A DNA stretch of 64,000 bases from Lautropia sp. (GTDB lineage Bacteria > Pseudomonadota > Gammaproteobacteria > Burkholderiales > Burkholderiaceae_E), in contig JAUNAC010000001.1 in the NCBI GenBank assembly GCA_030527825.1, positions 62,001 to 126,000 on the forward strand, read 5' to 3'. Positions 63,159 through 64,000 of this stretch are shown piece after piece. Position numbers and translations under genes: made by a program. The notes under the pieces were generated by a model that saw only the letters and a program-made list of their open reading frames with translations, did no database searches and was not told the DNA's origin. Every line of letters starts with the position of its first letter. Within the stretch, counting starts at the first letter, position 1.

Positions 63159-63515
63159 TCAGCAGTTACCGGGGCGCTGGGCTTTCTCGTCGATGCCCGA
63201 CAGCCCTTCCCGCCGGCGCAGCTCCGCCAGGACGTCATCAGGCCGTAATTCATGATGCACCAGCATGACCAGGGTATGGAACCACAGGTCGGCCGTTTCG
63301 GCCACCACACGGCTCTTTTCACCATCCATGGCAGCGATGACAACCTCGGTTGCCTCCTCGCCGACTTTCTTGAGGATACGTTCATCTCCCCCTGCCAGCA
63401 GGCTCGCTACATAACTGCGGCCAGGATCTGCCCCCCGACGGCCTGCGATGACCTCGGCCAGACGCCGGAGCGTATCGTCGGACGATGATGGCGAAACAGA
63501 AGATTGGTCAGTCAC
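63159..63515 (-). CDS. hisE: phosphoribosyl-ATP diphosphatase HisE
   Basis: This 118-residue histidine-synthesis enzyme cuts diphosphate from phosphoribosyl-ATP. '[32 protein letters not shown]' and '[14 protein letters not shown]' are diagnostic, with the Glu/Asp metal ligands intact. The GTG at 63515 has AGGGAG with 5-base spacing. It lies downstream of hisI as a separate gene; in some bacteria the two are fused. Confidence 0.95.
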   Translation of the reverse strand: MTDQSSVSPSSSDDTLRRLAEVIAGRRGADPGRSYVASLLAGGDERILKKVGEEATEVVIAAMDGEKSRVVAETADLWFHTLVMLVHHELRPDDVLAELRRREGLSGIDEKAQRPGNC

Positions 63516-63574
63516 GAGAACTCCCTGCCGTACGGCAATGATCTTGGAGGAACCGAGCGGATGATCGCATGACC

Positions 63575-64000
63575 TCAGCCATGCCCTTTCTCATTGCCCG
63601 GACCATACACCTGGGCCGGATCGACGAGCACCGGATCCACCACCGCCCAGTGCAGGGTGGACTTTCCCCCAGCCGAGGTGGTTTCTGCCGTCAGACGGCG
63701 GAAAAAACAGGACTCGCGGCCCGTGTGACAGGCAACGCCACCGATCTGTTCGACGGAAAGCAGAATAACGTCGGCGTCGCAATCGGTACGGATCTCGTAC
63801 ACCCGTTGCCGGTGGCCGGATGTTTCCCCCTTGTGCCAGAGACGCTGGCGCGACCGCGACCAGTAGACCCCATAGCCGGTACGCAGGGTTTCGGCCAGCG
63901 CCTCACGATTCATCCAGGCCATCATCAGCACCCGCTGGCTGCGGGCGTCCTGGGCGATGGCCGGCACCAGACCATGGTCATCCCAGCGGATCGTATCCAG
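63575..64000 (-). CDS. hisI: phosphoribosyl-AMP cyclohydrolase HisI (cut by window end)
   Basis: HisI opens the adenine ring of phosphoribosyl-AMP. The visible 141 codons show '[32 protein letters not shown]' and the zinc cysteines in '[10 protein letters not shown]', '[12 protein letters not shown]'. The frame stays open to the window edge ('[18 protein letters not shown]' precedes the next segment, as in complete HisI proteins), so the true start is beyond base 64000. Confidence 0.95.
   Translation of the reverse strand: MDTIRWDDHGLVPAIAQDARSQRVLMMAWMNREALAETLRTGYGVYWSRSRQRLWHKGETSGHRQRVYEIRTDCDADVILLSVEQIGGVACHTGRESCFFRRLTAETTSAGGKSTLHWAVVDPVLVDPAQVYGPGNEKGHG

Overview
The window is a GC-rich bacterial chromosome segment. 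Its gene order hisI-hisE-hinT-tatABC-(Do-like protease)-nif3-petABC-sspA-sspB and the pairs hemA-prfA-prmC and grxD/ubiX are typical of Burkholderiales (Betaproteobacteria). The many 'ACGG' lipoproteins and Ala/Pro-rich tails would fit a Lautropia-like member, but that genus is an inference from memory and not a measurement. No insertion sequence, integrase, prophage, CRISPR array or rRNA operon was seen. One tRNA (Thr, UGU) and one strong candidate small RNA were found.

Layout. 0.3-9.4 kb: surface polysaccharide region, with a large lipoprotein of six Ig-like repeats, an O-antigen-ligase/polymerase-like membrane protein with a 400-residue disordered tail, a Wzz/GNVR chain-length protein and a split BY-kinase; no glycosyltransferases are in view. 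9.6-19.9 kb: AI-2E-family membrane protein, Uup (ABC-F), a Pat-type protein acetyltransferase, a peptide symporter with an Xaa-Pro aminopeptidase, and YagU. 20-23.5 kb: divergent metE/metR. 23.5-27.7 kb: asparaginase, then the ubiquinone block DUF971-ubiE-Tim44-like-ubiJ. 28-33.6 kb: MliC-like lipoprotein, HIT protein, propeller lipoprotein, small membrane proteins and threonine deaminase. 33.7-41.7 kb: response regulator, LysM/FecR protein and CHASE2 histidine kinase running into hemA-prfA-prmC. 41.7-45.5 kb: an Old Yellow Enzyme and a lipoprotein copper-radical oxidase placed on the opposite strand between prmC and grxD. 45.8-51.9 kb: grxD, argC, ubiX, an opacity-like porin, a YvlD-like protein, a CAP-domain lipoprotein, lysP and tRNA-Thr. 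52-64 kb: sspB-sspA-petC-petB-petA, mscL, a small RNA locus beside an Abi-like HEPN gene, nif3, a Do-like protease, tatC-tatB-tatA, hinT, hisE and hisI (cut by the window end).

How the parts fit. Much of the content is housekeeping: heme, ubiquinone and bc1 complex for respiration; Tat translocation, which fits the Rieske protein of the same block because it carries a twin-arginine signal; translation termination (prfA/prmC); and amino-acid synthesis and uptake (metE, ilvA, argC, his, lysP). The accessory genes look inserted into these conserved blocks: the copper-radical oxidase and its flavoenzyme neighbour, and the Abi-like HEPN gene with its divergent promoter-to-terminator RNA. The last of these is my best candidate for an undescribed two-part system (protein plus small RNA).
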